Shown here in pieces: positions 40,601-48,624 of a stretch of 49,069 nt of DNA. The notes below the pieces were generated by a model that made no database searches, was not told the origin of the DNA, and saw only the letters and a list, made by a program, of their open reading frames with translations. The stretch is from positions 1 to 49,069 of the IMG/VR virus record IMGVR_UViG_3300025325_000039; one strand, written 5' to 3'. Position 1 is the stretch's first letter; each line of letters opens with the position of its first letter. The stretch is from a virus. The translations under genes and the position numbers were made by a program.

Positions 40601-41803
40601 TCAGCCCTTGGCGGCCGTCTGGCCTGTGTACTTTTCCCAGCGGGCCAAGACGACATCCGCATACTGGGGTTCGATCTCCATGGCATAGCATCGGCGACCG
40701 AGCATCTCGCAGGCGATCAGGGTGGTTCCGGAGCCGACAAAGGGGTCATAAACGGCCTCGCAATGATGATTCCGAATAGGTCTAGCCATGCACTCGACGG
40801 GCTTCTGCGTCGAGTGTCCGCCCTCAACATTCTTATCAAGAGTGATTTCCCAAAGCGTCGTTTGGGTACGATCATCGGTGCGGCCTGCGCCCTTGCCCTT
40901 TCGGACGGCATACCAGCATGGTTCGTGACGGACATGATAGTCCCCTCGACCTATGGGGAAGTGACTTTTGGCCCATATGATTTGCATACGAATCTCAAAC
41001 CCCGAGCCTTGGATGGCCGCGGCGTGGACGAGGCTCGGGGCACCCGCCGGGTGCCCCGAGTACAGCACGTCGCCGGGGAACAGTGCCCATGCCGCGCGCC
41101 AGTCCGCACGGTCATCATTGGTGACCTCGCCTATTCGGCTCGGCGAATAGGCGAGCAATCCCTTTGCGGCGGCCTCGTTTCGCCATGCCGGCTCATAGTT
41201 CACGCCGTAGGGCGGGTCGGTGACACATAGAAAGGGCATGGCTCCGTCGAGGAGCCGGGCTACATCCGCCGCGTTCGTGCTATCCCCGCAGACCAGCCTA
41301 TGATCGCCTAGTACCCATAACTCCCCACGTCGACAGCGCGGTGCTATTTCAGCTGGGCACGGAAGATCATCCTCGGTTCCGACGCGTTCAGCAGCTCTTG
41401 CTCGCGCTAACAGCGAGGTCACCTCCTCCCTATCGAAACCCAAACTGGCGATGTCTCGCCCTTCGGCTTCTAGTGCCGCCAAAACGGCGGCTAGGTCGTC
41501 TTTGACCCACTCGCCCCACTGTTGGTTGTCCCGAAGGGCGCGCTCACGAGCCAGCTGGTCGGGCACGTCCTCTACGATCGCCGGGATCGTCTCCATGCCG
41601 AGGTGCTGGGCTGCGCGGAAGCGCATGTTTCCGGCGTAGATGGTTCCGTCTGCCTGGGAGAGGACGGGGCGGCGCCAGAGGAACTCGGGGTCGGCTTCGA
41701 TGCTCCGGCAGAGGTTCTGAAATCGGGCGTCGCTGATGGTACGCGGGTTCCAGGCCGCGGGACGGAGGGCAGTCAGCCCTACCGCTTGAACATGCCCTTC
41801 CAT
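40601..41803 (-). CDS. ParB-domain / DNA N4- or N6-methyltransferase fusion, 400 aa
   Basis: Residues 1-~130 are ParB-nuclease-like (LRPAAWNPRTISDARF, GTIYAGNMRFRAAQHLGM, ALRDNQQWGEW). Residues ~150-400 are a beta-class DNA methyltransferase: catalytic DPPYGVNY (DPPY), then HSTQKPVECMARPI and SAM-binding DPFVGSGTTLIACEMLGRR. Such fusions are common in phages and may protect DNA from restriction. G+C is low in its core (31/60 at 40921-40980), suggesting transfer. The start overlaps the upstream stop (TGATG). Confidence 0.85.
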   Translation of the reverse strand: MEGHVQAVGLTALRPAAWNPRTISDARFQNLCRSIEADPEFLWRRPVLSQADGTIYAGNMRFRAAQHLGMETIPAIVEDVPDQLARERALRDNQQWGEWVKDDLAAVLAALEAEGRDIASLGFDREEVTSLLARARAAERVGTEDDLPCPAEIAPRCRRGELWVLGDHRLVCGDSTNAADVARLLDGAMPFLCVTDPPYGVNYEPAWRNEAAAKGLLAYSPSRIGEVTNDDRADWRAAWALFPGDVLYSGHPAGAPSLVHAAAIQGSGFEIRMQIIWAKSHFPIGRGDYHVRHEPCWYAVRKGKGAGRTDDRTQTTLWEITLDKNVEGGHSTQKPVECMARPIRNHHCEAVYDPFVGSGTTLIACEMLGRRCYAMEIEPQYADVVLARWEKYTGQTAAKG

Positions 41804-42201
41804 CAGCCCCGCCGAATCCCTCCCTGAAGGATGCCGCTGAGCTTACCCTCGAGGGCCTTGCCCTGGCGATGCGCGACCTCCCCGAGCCGCGGCCAGCGCC
41901 GCCGTTTCATTTCGTCAGTCTGCGTGTCCTCGGTCTCCCTCTCCTCACCGGAGCCACCGACCCAGCGCGCATAGGAGATGCGGTTCTCGACCCCGAGCCC
42001 GTCAGATACCTGCGTCGCCGCCCAGAACTGGCCATAATGCCCCGTGCGCACGTAGTTCGTTGGCATCTGAGCCGGGTAGGTCGAGACCTCGCGGAGAACG
42101 CTGCCCTGCCAGGAACGCAGCGCCTGCGCGACCTGCGCTTTCGTCTGCGGGTTCAGCTGGAGGTTGGGTTTGATGGGGATGAACTTGATGGAGACCGTCA
42201 C
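41803..42201 (-). CDS. HK97-gp10-like minor structural protein, 132 aa
   Basis: The pattern YVRTGHYGQFWA followed by VENRISYARWVGG resembles HK97-gp10/tail-completion proteins (Y-x-R-T-G then a conserved N-x-x-x-Y-A). The C-terminus is basic. It is encoded upstream of the terminases, away from the other neck genes, which is unusual. The ATG overlaps the preceding stop (ATGA). Confidence 0.5.
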   Translation of the reverse strand: MTVSIKFIPIKPNLQLNPQTKAQVAQALRSWQGSVLREVSTYPAQMPTNYVRTGHYGQFWAATQVSDGLGVENRISYARWVGGSGEERETEDTQTDEMKRRRWPRLGEVAHRQGKALEGKLSGILQGGIRRG

Positions 42202-42680
42202 GGCTTTGCCTCCTGCTGCGCCGCCCGAGCCGCAGCCTCAAGCAACCTTGAGGCTGTGTATGGCGTCATCCCGGTTTTCTTCGCGAGCTTCTGGATGGCC
42301 CGCTGCACCTGCTGCGACGTCGAGTTACTCACGGCCGGCGCTCCCTGCGCATTCAGTGTCCGGATGAGGAGCCCTTCGCGGGCCACGAAGCGAGCGAGAT
42401 CCGACGGAAGGCGCCGCCGCTCTGCGCGATCTGGGCGGTAGAGTTCGTACGCTGGCGCCATCTCGCCGTCATCGACGATGTAGGACACCGATGCTCGCCC
42501 AAGGCATGTCGGCCGCGGACAGGGAATCGGCTGCGGCAATGCGCCATCGACGGCGTAGCGCACCGGATATGCCTGCCGACACGGCACCGAGCATGTGCAG
42601 GTGAGAGTCGGCGGCCGACACTCGGGGCTTAACCCGTAGCAGGTCGCACAGCGGTAGATAGCCTGTCTGCCGTAAGGCAC
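42198..42680 (-). CDS. Cys-rich protein with C-terminal helix-turn-helix-like segment, 160 aa
   Basis: The N-terminal ~65 residues hold CATCYGLSPEC, TCTCSVPC and CPRPTC, enough for one or two zinc sites. The C-terminal ~45 residues (QVQRAIQKLAKKTGMTPYTA) form a helical DNA-binding-like unit. It may be a transcription regulator or replication accessory protein; no family recognised. It overlaps the VRR-NUC gene by 52 bases. Confidence 0.55.
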   Translation of the reverse strand: MPYGRQAIYRCATCYGLSPECRPPTLTCTCSVPCRQAYPVRYAVDGALPQPIPCPRPTCLGRASVSYIVDDGEMAPAYELYRPDRAERRRLPSDLARFVAREGLLIRTLNAQGAPAVSNSTSQQVQRAIQKLAKKTGMTPYTASRLLEAAARAAQQEAKP

Positions 42681-43012
42681 GCCTCAATCTCCTCCCAATC
42701 CCGCGGCCGCCACACCGCGACATCGCCGCCGTTCTCCTCTAACGCCGTGATCCATTGTCGTTGAACTTTCGACGGATAGTTGTCATCTGCCTTCAGCTCG
42801 CGGTAGAGGATGTGCCCGTGGCCCACGAGCACAAGATCCGGCCAGCCGCGGACGAGCGGGTCGCCAATCATGGCTCCCCTGCCGACGAACATCCGGGAAT
42901 CCGAGACGTGAAACACGCGCCAGCCGCAGCGCGTCGCCAGATCGATCACGGCCGACTGGAACGCCGACTCCGAGACCCGGAACAGGTGTGACTGCAGCGG
43001 CATCGCCATCAT
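42629..43012 (-). CDS. VRR-NUC domain nuclease, 127 aa
   Basis: Matches the small phage VRR-NUC pattern: helix ESAFQSAVIDLATRCGWRVF, then VRGWPDLVLVGHGHILYREL with the G-x-P-D and E-L-K catalytic residues, then VQRQWITALEENGGDVAVW. These PD-(D/E)XK enzymes cut branched DNA and are linked to replication or recombination. The start overlaps the upstream stop (ATGA). Confidence 0.85.
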   Translation of the reverse strand: MMAMPLQSHLFRVSESAFQSAVIDLATRCGWRVFHVSDSRMFVGRGAMIGDPLVRGWPDLVLVGHGHILYRELKADDNYPSKVQRQWITALEENGGDVAVWRPRDWEEIEACLTADRLSTAVRPATG

Positions 43013-43227
43013 GATAGCCGACCGTCAAAGTAGTCCAGGTCCGGGATCGAATTCAGGAACATGCGCTCGCTGCCGCAGATCCGACACTCGCCCCGGGCTT
43101 CGGGGCCGTTGGGCTCCTCAAGGCGCCATCGATGTACGTGCCCGTTCGGCGACGGCTCGGGTCGCACGTGCGGCTTGGAGTCGCGATGTGCCCAGCGGCG
43201 CACGGTGAGCGCCTTGCCTGCGGTCAT
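43009..43227 (-). CDS. Small zinc-ribbon-like protein, 72 aa
   Basis: Starts MTAGKALTVRRWAHRD at 43227. It contains HVHRWRLEEPNGP and ECRICGSERMFLNSIPDL: two His followed by a C-x-x-C pair, a plausible zinc site frequent in tiny phage proteins. Both ends overlap neighbours by four bases. Function unknown. Confidence 0.6.
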   Translation of the reverse strand: MTAGKALTVRRWAHRDSKPHVRPEPSPNGHVHRWRLEEPNGPEARGECRICGSERMFLNSIPDLDYFDGRLS

Positions 43228-43379
43228 GCTCCCTCCGTGAGGCCATGTGCGGTCTGTATACGCTCCCGTTGGCGTTTGAGTGCCGAGATTTCGCCCTGCA
43301 GTCGCATGTTCTCTGCCTCCAGTTTCAAGAGCTGAGCCTGAAGCTCTCGGATACGATCGAAGTCCTTCGCGCTCGTCAT
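43224..43379 (-). CDS. Short coiled-coil protein, 51 aa
   Basis: Reads as a leucine-type heptad coil (DRIRELQAQLLKLEAENMRL, EISALKRQRERI). The start at 43379 shares a base with the preceding stop (TGATG). It probably dimerises; function unknown. Confidence 0.55.
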   Translation of the reverse strand: MTSAKDFDRIRELQAQLLKLEAENMRLQGEISALKRQRERIQTAHGLTEGA

Positions 43380-43597
43380 CACACGTCCTCCTCGCGGACA
43401 TATCCGCCCGCCACCATCCACGACGCCGCGCTGTCGCCGAGATGGGAGACTGGATGCCTATCCCCCCGTTTCGGGTCTCTGGTCATGTCGAGACCCCAGA
43501 AACGCTGACAGTCCACGCAGAAGGCGCCTGTCCCCACCGTTTGATGAGTCCCGCAGCGACGATCTAGGAAGCCCGCGAAGGTCCCCCGTGGCTTCAT
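43379..43597 (-). CDS. Small Cys/His protein, 72 aa
   Basis: Starts MKPRGTFAGFLDRRCGTHQT and contains AFCVDCQRFWGL: C-x2-H plus C-x2-C, likely one zinc site. The C-terminus is acidic (GGYVREEDV). The ATG overlaps the preceding stop and follows GGAGGG. Confidence 0.55.
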   Translation of the reverse strand: MKPRGTFAGFLDRRCGTHQTVGTGAFCVDCQRFWGLDMTRDPKRGDRHPVSHLGDSAASWMVAGGYVREEDV

Positions 43598-43758
43598 CTC
43601 CGGGCCCTCCCTCGCCGGCCAGCCAGCGCCGGCGTCTTCGTCTGTTCTACTCGGGCAGCGACCCACTCTCGCACCCTGGCCGCCGCGCAGTCGTTGCAAC
43701 GCATGCCGTCCTGAGGGCATTCGGGGGTCTCGGCGCCACAGTCCACGCAGCTGCTCAT
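43594..43758 (-). CDS. Zinc-ribbon mini-protein, 54 aa
   Basis: MSSCVDCGAETPECPQDG followed by RCNDC gives a classic two-knuckle ribbon (C-x2-C...C-x2-C). A basic helical tail ends in GRRGRARR. Four-base overlaps on both sides. A nucleic-acid or protein-binding adaptor role is plausible but unproven. Confidence 0.6.
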   Translation of the reverse strand: MSSCVDCGAETPECPQDGMRCNDCAAARVREWVAARVEQTKTPALAGRRGRARR

Positions 43759-44192
43759 GGCAACAGCCCCCAATCCTGCGCCAGTGTCCGAGCCCCGTTC
43801 CGGGTCACGTGGTCGGGGCAAACCACCTGCCACCAGCCGCTCGCCCGTGGCTCCCCCGGGTGGCAATCCGGGCACCATCCCGGCCGGTCGGAGAAGTGCC
43901 GCAGCCAGTTGATCTGATTTCCGCACAGCAGTGCCCGATCATACAGCCAGAGCAACCGCGGCAATGGTGGCCATGTTCGCGGGTCGCTCTCCGGTTCGGG
44001 GTCTTCCCATTCCCATCGCTGCCCCAAGTAGAGCACCATCCCGCGCGCGAAGCGACCAAGCGTTTCCTCCAGATCCTTACGAAGACCTTCGAGTTGGAGC
44101 AGGCCGGCCTGCTCGCGCGCACGCGTCAGTTCTTCCCCCGTGGGCGCGGGCAGTTCCTGCTGCTGCCCGGTTCGGCGCAGTGTCACAGCCAT
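43755..44192 (-). CDS. Hypothetical protein with helical N-terminus and Cys/His C-terminus, 145 aa
   Basis: Residues ~15-65 are helical (TRAREQAGLLQLEGLRKDLE). A Trp/Pro-rich middle (WEWEDPEPES) is followed by PGWCPDCHPGEP and VVCPDHVTRNG, a four-ligand zinc-like site. The start shares a base with the helicase stop (TGATG). Co-transcribed with the helicase. Confidence 0.6.
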   Translation of the reverse strand: MAVTLRRTGQQQELPAPTGEELTRAREQAGLLQLEGLRKDLEETLGRFARGMVLYLGQRWEWEDPEPESDPRTWPPLPRLLWLYDRALLCGNQINWLRHFSDRPGWCPDCHPGEPRASGWWQVVCPDHVTRNGARTLAQDWGLLP

Positions 44193-45781
44193 CAGATCAG
44201 CTCCTTCCAGTGGGTCGGCGTCGCCGACGAAAGATGGATCACGCGCTCTTTGGCTCGCGAAACGGCAACGTAGAACACGCGCCGTTCCGGCTCGGGGTCC
44301 CGGATGGCCTCTCGGGTCGCGGCAGGAGGCATGCCGGACATGAGCACTACCGTGTCCGCCTCCAGCCCTTTGAATGCGTGGATGGGGCCTACCGAACACA
44401 CCTCGGCCGCCCGGCGCGGATCGAGGTACTCCTCGCCATAGTTCCGTTCAACTCGCCGCAGGTACTCCAGCCGGTCGAGCGAGACGCGCGAGAGTGGCTC
44501 GACCGAGCCTGAACCAATGGCGCTGACGAGCATCTCTGTTGCGCCGAAGTCCACGAGTTGCGGCAGCTTGACGTGCCAGCTACGACGCTGCTCGCGGTCC
44601 ATGTCGTGCAGCAACTTCTTGGCTCCGTGCATCAGCCATGGGCCCCGCGATGGGATCGCCTCGTAGAAGAGCCGGAGCTCCTCCAGGCTGATGCTGCCGT
44701 GGCGCAAAGCGACGAACCTGTAATATGTCACGGCTCCGTTTCCCGACACGCCGCGAGCGCCTCGCCTGTCCGCGAAGGGGTATCCACGCGCCTCGAGCTC
44801 GTCCATCACGGGATCCGTCATGTAGTGGGCCCGGCCCATCACGAACGTTGACCGGAGCTCGAGGTCCGGGAGGTCACAGACATGCGTGATGGATCCGCCA
44901 TCGCGCAAGGCCACCGTGTGCTTTTCCTGGCGCTGTGTGTTCCGGCCGATGATATCCTCGGCCTCTGCCACCACCTCGCTCGCCGACCTGTGGTTCACGT
45001 GCAGGATATCCCTCGCGCGCGTGCGCGCGTGTAGGAAATTTTGCGCGTCGGCCCCTATGAATGAGTAGATTGCCTGATCGTCGTCGCCGGCCAGGTAGGC
45101 GACCTCGGCGTTGGCTGCGAAGGCCTGCGCGACCTGCCACTGCAACGGCGTCGAATCCTGGGCCTCGTCCAGGACGAAGCACGCCAGGGGCAGCCGCGGC
45201 GGGTGCATGACGGCATACTCCAGCATGTCGTCGAAGTCGTAGAGGTCTTCCTCTGCCTTCCAGGCCCGGTAGGTGACGAAGATCTGCTCCATCCGGTTAC
45301 CGACCCACAGGTAGGCGATCTCCGGCACGGGCGGCCTGTCGCGGAGGGCCTGAGCGATGGAGATCAGCCGGTTCCGCGCATAAGACCAGACCCCCTGGAT
45401 TACCCCGCCGGGGCTGCGTGTGTCCTTTTCGGTCGATGCCCATTCCTCGGATGCCGTGTGCCGCGAACGGCGGTACGGGATGCCATGGGCCGCGAAGAAC
45501 TCCCCAATCTGGGTGTCGGCCATCCGGCCGTCGAACGAGTAGTGGCGCTTGCAAAGGGCATGCAGGGTCGTGTGGTGCCGGCCGGGCTCGCCGTCTGGGT
45601 TGACTCGGCGAGCGATGTCATGGGCGGCTGCCCGGGTGAAGGAGACGATGGCTGCTTCGGGCAGACGGAAGTCGCCGGCAGCGACATGGTCGCCGAGGAT
45701 TCGGACCACCTCGCGGGTTTTGCCACTGCCGGGCGGCCCAAAGATCGTCAGGCTGTTCGGGTGTTCGAACAGCATTTTCAT
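44192..45781 (-). CDS. UvrD/PcrA-like SF1A helicase, 529 aa
   Basis: Motif I GPPGSGKT (~15-22), Ia VSFTRAAAHDIA, II CFVLDEAQDSTPLQW, III YLAGDDDQAIYSF, IV-like HVNHRSASEV, V PIHAFKGLEADTVVLM and VI RVFYVAVSRAKERV are all present in order, so it should be an active 3'-5' translocase. It is shorter than bacterial UvrD (~720 aa), with reduced 1B/2B subdomains, as usual in phages. It presumably acts in replication with the primase-polymerase encoded upstream. A GGGGG site lies before the ATG. Confidence 0.9.
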   Translation of the reverse strand: MKMLFEHPNSLTIFGPPGSGKTREVVRILGDHVAAGDFRLPEAAIVSFTRAAAHDIARRVNPDGEPGRHHTTLHALCKRHYSFDGRMADTQIGEFFAAHGIPYRRSRHTASEEWASTEKDTRSPGGVIQGVWSYARNRLISIAQALRDRPPVPEIAYLWVGNRMEQIFVTYRAWKAEEDLYDFDDMLEYAVMHPPRLPLACFVLDEAQDSTPLQWQVAQAFAANAEVAYLAGDDDQAIYSFIGADAQNFLHARTRARDILHVNHRSASEVVAEAEDIIGRNTQRQEKHTVALRDGGSITHVCDLPDLELRSTFVMGRAHYMTDPVMDELEARGYPFADRRGARGVSGNGAVTYYRFVALRHGSISLEELRLFYEAIPSRGPWLMHGAKKLLHDMDREQRRSWHVKLPQLVDFGATEMLVSAIGSGSVEPLSRVSLDRLEYLRRVERNYGEEYLDPRRAAEVCSVGPIHAFKGLEADTVVLMSGMPPAATREAIRDPEPERRVFYVAVSRAKERVIHLSSATPTHWKELI

Positions 45782-45945
45782 TGCCCCCAGTCATGGACCT
45801 GGCCATGCTAGAAGCTAGAGCTAGAATGGCCGTATGGCCACCGTGCGGAGCCTCTAGCACTAGCAGGAATCTATTTGCGCTAGGATTGGTCTCCGTCTCT
45901 AGTGTCAGGCGACATAAGTCGTGTGTCGCCCTCTAGCCCATCTAG
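45782..45945 (-). promoter_or_regulatory. CTAG-rich gap with inverted repeat before the helicase gene
   Basis: The 98-base gap 45782-45879 has an inverted repeat TGGCC-GTAT-GGCCA (45827-45840) and CATGG...CCATG (45792-45807). Nine CTAG tetramers occur within 138 bases (45808, 45815, 45821, 45854, 45860, 45880, 45899, 45933, 45942), several 6-7 bases apart, running into the 3' end of the primase gene. This looks like an operator array or protein-binding site. No clear -10/-35 pair was found. Confidence 0.4.
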
Positions 45946-47277
45946 GCTTTTATCGGCCGGGAAGCCCCATGCCCATTGCTGTCTGTTGTTAATCCTCACG
46001 TTGCGCTTCTCGGCGCCGTGGCGCACGGCGACCGCCCAGAGGGCCCGCTGGTCCACGCGCACGATGCCCCGACTGATCAGGGCCTGCCGCAGCATCCGCC
46101 CCGTCGTGTGGATCCACCCATCGCGCTCCAGTGGCTGTCCGTGTGCGAAGTCCTCGGCCGTCTCTGACGCTCCCCGCAGGTACTCCTGCGTGATGGCCCA
46201 GAGGATCCCGGGCTCCGAGGCATCTTCGGGAGACTCGACGTGTTCGATTTTGTCGATGAGGTCGGCGAGGATCTCATCCCAATCCGTCTCTTTAAGGCGT
46301 GGGATCAACAGATCCGCCTGCTCGGCGATTGCCATCCGGACTGTTCGGTGCGCCACGAGCTGGGTCATGGTCAGGCGGATGGTAACACCTGTCACGACCA
46401 GTTCATAGGAGGGGGGCTCGGTCGCGAGCTTGTGCAATCGCTCATAGGTTGCTCGCTGCACGCGGACCAGGACCTCGTGCCCGGCCGGATAGCCGGCCAC
46501 CGACCGGGCGATCTTCTGCACCTCCGCGGCCGACATCGGCGATGGATGCCGAGCATTCTCGATTTCTGCGGCTGCTAGCATCGACTCGTAGCCAGCCCCA
46601 CGGGCTCGCATCGCTCCGAGGAACGATGTCAGCGAAACGTTGCGCTGACCATCCTGCATAACCTGCCGGCTATCCCGCGGGCGCCTGGCCTCGAGCAACT
46701 CCACGGCCCAGGCCGGAAGATCTAGCAGGGGAGCATCCCGAACGGTTCGCTCCCACTCGTAGATCCGGCCGCTGGCGTGGAGACTCGGCGGGGCCACGAT
46801 GTACCCGCCATCGCCCCGGATATCAAGCCCGGGGCCCAACAGTCCGCTGCTGTTCGCGATGCGCCTTCCGACCGGAGCTCGGAAAACATAGTGTCCTCCG
46901 CCACCGCCCGTGAGGGATGTCGCGGTGTCCAGCCATTCCGTCCCGTGCTTCGCCTTCAGGTCAGCGAGGGACTCGTCGCCGCCGTGGCGAGGGTCGACAT
47001 CAAGAGCCACCAGTCGCGAGGGCCCGCAGGCAATAGCAATGTTGGCCGTGGGCCAACCATGCCACCAGCCCCGGATGATGGCCTCGTCGACCGTCGCATC
47101 CTTCAGTCCGTTACGGGTCCGAGGATGCTTGCCGACGTTCTCACAGGCAGGCTTCCGGCAATCGCACTGCCCGTTCGGTAGCGGTGTGTGGAGAGGAAAC
47201 ACGTGCCATTCGCGCTTGATGTACGCGAGTGCGGCACTCAATAGCCTGCCTTCCTCTCCTGCCGCTGGTTGAGCCAC
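45880..47277 (-). CDS. Primase-polymerase (AEP/Prim-Pol) protein, 465 aa
   Basis: The N-terminal ~210 residues match bifunctional primase/polymerase domains: HVFPLHTPLPNGQCDC, CENVGKHPRTRNGLKDAT, WPTANIAIACG, metal-binding LDVDPRHGGD (92-101), SLTGGGGGHYVF and LDIRGDGGYIVAPPSLH. The C-terminal half is helical with no complete helicase motifs, so unwinding probably comes from the neighbouring SF1 helicase. It would make primers or copy DNA at phage origins. Confidence 0.87.
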   Translation of the reverse strand: MAQPAAGEEGRLLSAALAYIKREWHVFPLHTPLPNGQCDCRKPACENVGKHPRTRNGLKDATVDEAIIRGWWHGWPTANIAIACGPSRLVALDVDPRHGGDESLADLKAKHGTEWLDTATSLTGGGGGHYVFRAPVGRRIANSSGLLGPGLDIRGDGGYIVAPPSLHASGRIYEWERTVRDAPLLDLPAWAVELLEARRPRDSRQVMQDGQRNVSLTSFLGAMRARGAGYESMLAAAEIENARHPSPMSAAEVQKIARSVAGYPAGHEVLVRVQRATYERLHKLATEPPSYELVVTGVTIRLTMTQLVAHRTVRMAIAEQADLLIPRLKETDWDEILADLIDKIEHVESPEDASEPGILWAITQEYLRGASETAEDFAHGQPLERDGWIHTTGRMLRQALISRGIVRVDQRALWAVAVRHGAEKRNVRINNRQQWAWGFPADKSLDGLEGDTRLMSPDTRDGDQS

Positions 47278-47282
47278 TGGCT

Positions 47283-47810
47283 TTACCAGTCGCTCTCGGC
47301 GTTTGCCGGCCGTCGTTGCCGTGGACGTTCACCAGGCGGCCGACTCGTCCCTCGCTGAGCAGCAGGCCGTCGTTCGAGGGGTAGCAGGGTCTCGATCCGA
47401 GGGCGAATCTGGCCGGCGTTCTGGCCCTTCTCGATTTTCTTGTTCTTGACGACGAGCTGGGCGCGCTTGCCGATCCAGTCATCGGGCTCGATTTCAGGCT
47501 CCTCCATGTCGTAACCGATCGCGGACATCAGCATGTACAGGTTAGATTTGTCGTTCAGAACTGGAGGGTCTTCGTAGAGGCCGTCGGGGATGCGTACGAA
47601 CTGTGCCAGCGTCGCCGGGGCTCCGTCTTCCTTGAGGTAGTCTTTCAGTTCCCACTCGACGATGTACTGGTCGAAGCTCTGTCCGTCCCACTCGCCTACA
47701 CGATCTCTGACGTCTTTGATGCTGGCAGGGTACACCCCATCGTCCACCTGAGGGATTTCGAAGTTTCCACCTTGGCCGATTTTGGCTCTGCCGAAGCTTT
47801 TGGCGCTCAT
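47283..47810 (-). CDS. Putative ssDNA-binding (OB-like) replication protein, 175 aa
   Basis: A beta-rich core (GVYPASIKDVRDRVGEWDGQ, FDQYIVEWELKDYL, KRAQLVVKNKKIEKGQNAG) is followed by a Pro/Arg-rich linker and an acidic-aromatic end (NAESDW). That plan, OB-like core plus flexible tail ending in acid and aromatic residues, is typical of phage SSB-type proteins. The gene sits between a nuclease and a primase. No direct family match recalled; a DUF669-like annotation is possible. Confidence 0.55.
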   Translation of the reverse strand: MSAKSFGRAKIGQGGNFEIPQVDDGVYPASIKDVRDRVGEWDGQSFDQYIVEWELKDYLKEDGAPATLAQFVRIPDGLYEDPPVLNDKSNLYMLMSAIGYDMEEPEIEPDDWIGKRAQLVVKNKKIEKGQNAGQIRPRIETLLPLERRPAAQRGTSRPPGERPRQRRPANAESDW

Positions 47811-47823
47811 GGTTTCATCCTTT

Positions 47824-48624
47824 CTATGCTTTGTGTGCGCCGTTGATGGTTCTGTGAGGCATGCAACGCTCTAGGTATGGGCAGCTCCTTCCGCATAGAA
47901 ATGACCCGGGATTCGCGGGGAACGTGCCGGTCTCGAAACCGCGCTCGACTCCCGCGAGAATCTCGCCGTACCAGGTTGCATCTGCCCGCGAGCGTTCCGT
48001 ATAGACGAACTCGCTCGAGACGTTGCGGCCCGTGTCGATGGCTCGCGCGTAGGCGAACAGGATCGGCTCATCGAGCATGTACCCGTAGGCAAACGGCTGG
48101 AGCTCACGATCGACCTTGTCCGATGCCATCCGGCGTTTGCCGGTCTTGTTGTCGCCGATGACCTCGGCGCCGTTGACCGTCCCCTGCCAATCGATGTAGC
48201 CGACGAAGTCGCGGCCGGAGGGCAGGGGACGATGATACTCGATCTGAACAGCCGAAGGCCGGATGTGAGGCTGTAGATTGATGGCCCATTCCTCAGCGAG
48301 ACGAAGAGCTGAACCGAGGGATTTCCGAGCAGAGCCATCCTCTCCCCAGTCAATTGCCGCCGCACCACCCTCGGCATACACTCGGTCGCGGAACGATTGC
48401 TCCGCGACCTCCTGGACCATGGTGGATCCGAGATCGATTTCAATTTCGAGCTTAGTCTGAAGGGCGTAGTTCCACGCCTCATCGCAGGCCGAGCCGATGA
48501 TCAGGGCGGGCACGGGCGGGCTCGGGATCTCCTCGATGTAGCGGAACCATGCTTTGCGTGGGCAGTCGAGGTAGGTCGAGACCAGGGAGTGGGAGAAGCG
48601 ACGCATGCGGGAGGTCGTCGTCAC
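47824..48624 (-). CDS. Cas4/RecB-like PD-(D/E)XK exonuclease, 266 aa
   Basis: GTG start at 48624 overlaps the upstream stop (GTGA). SHSLVSTYLDCPRKAWFRYI is the usual RecB-family N-terminal helix with the first Cys (21). Catalytic residues lie in FVGYIDWQ and VIGDNKTGKRR (D-x-K). FLCGRSCPYLERCMPH near the end supplies three more Cys, giving the four ligands of a Cas4/AddB-like Fe-S cluster. No CRISPR array or Cas1 is present, so replication/recombination end-processing is more likely than adaptation. Confidence 0.87.
   Translation of the reverse strand: MTTTSRMRRFSHSLVSTYLDCPRKAWFRYIEEIPSPPVPALIIGSACDEAWNYALQTKLEIEIDLGSTMVQEVAEQSFRDRVYAEGGAAAIDWGEDGSARKSLGSALRLAEEWAINLQPHIRPSAVQIEYHRPLPSGRDFVGYIDWQGTVNGAEVIGDNKTGKRRMASDKVDRELQPFAYGYMLDEPILFAYARAIDTGRNVSSEFVYTERSRADATWYGEILAGVERGFETGTFPANPGSFLCGRSCPYLERCMPHRTINGAHKA

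Noticed and set aside
40022-41230. Long plus-strand frame opposite terminase and methyltransferase genes
   Set aside because: Shadow of well-identified minus-strand genes with clear catalytic motifs.
47824-48624. Cas4 as part of a CRISPR system
   Set aside because: No repeat-spacer array and no other cas-like gene in the window; phage Cas4/RecB-type nucleases are common in replication modules.
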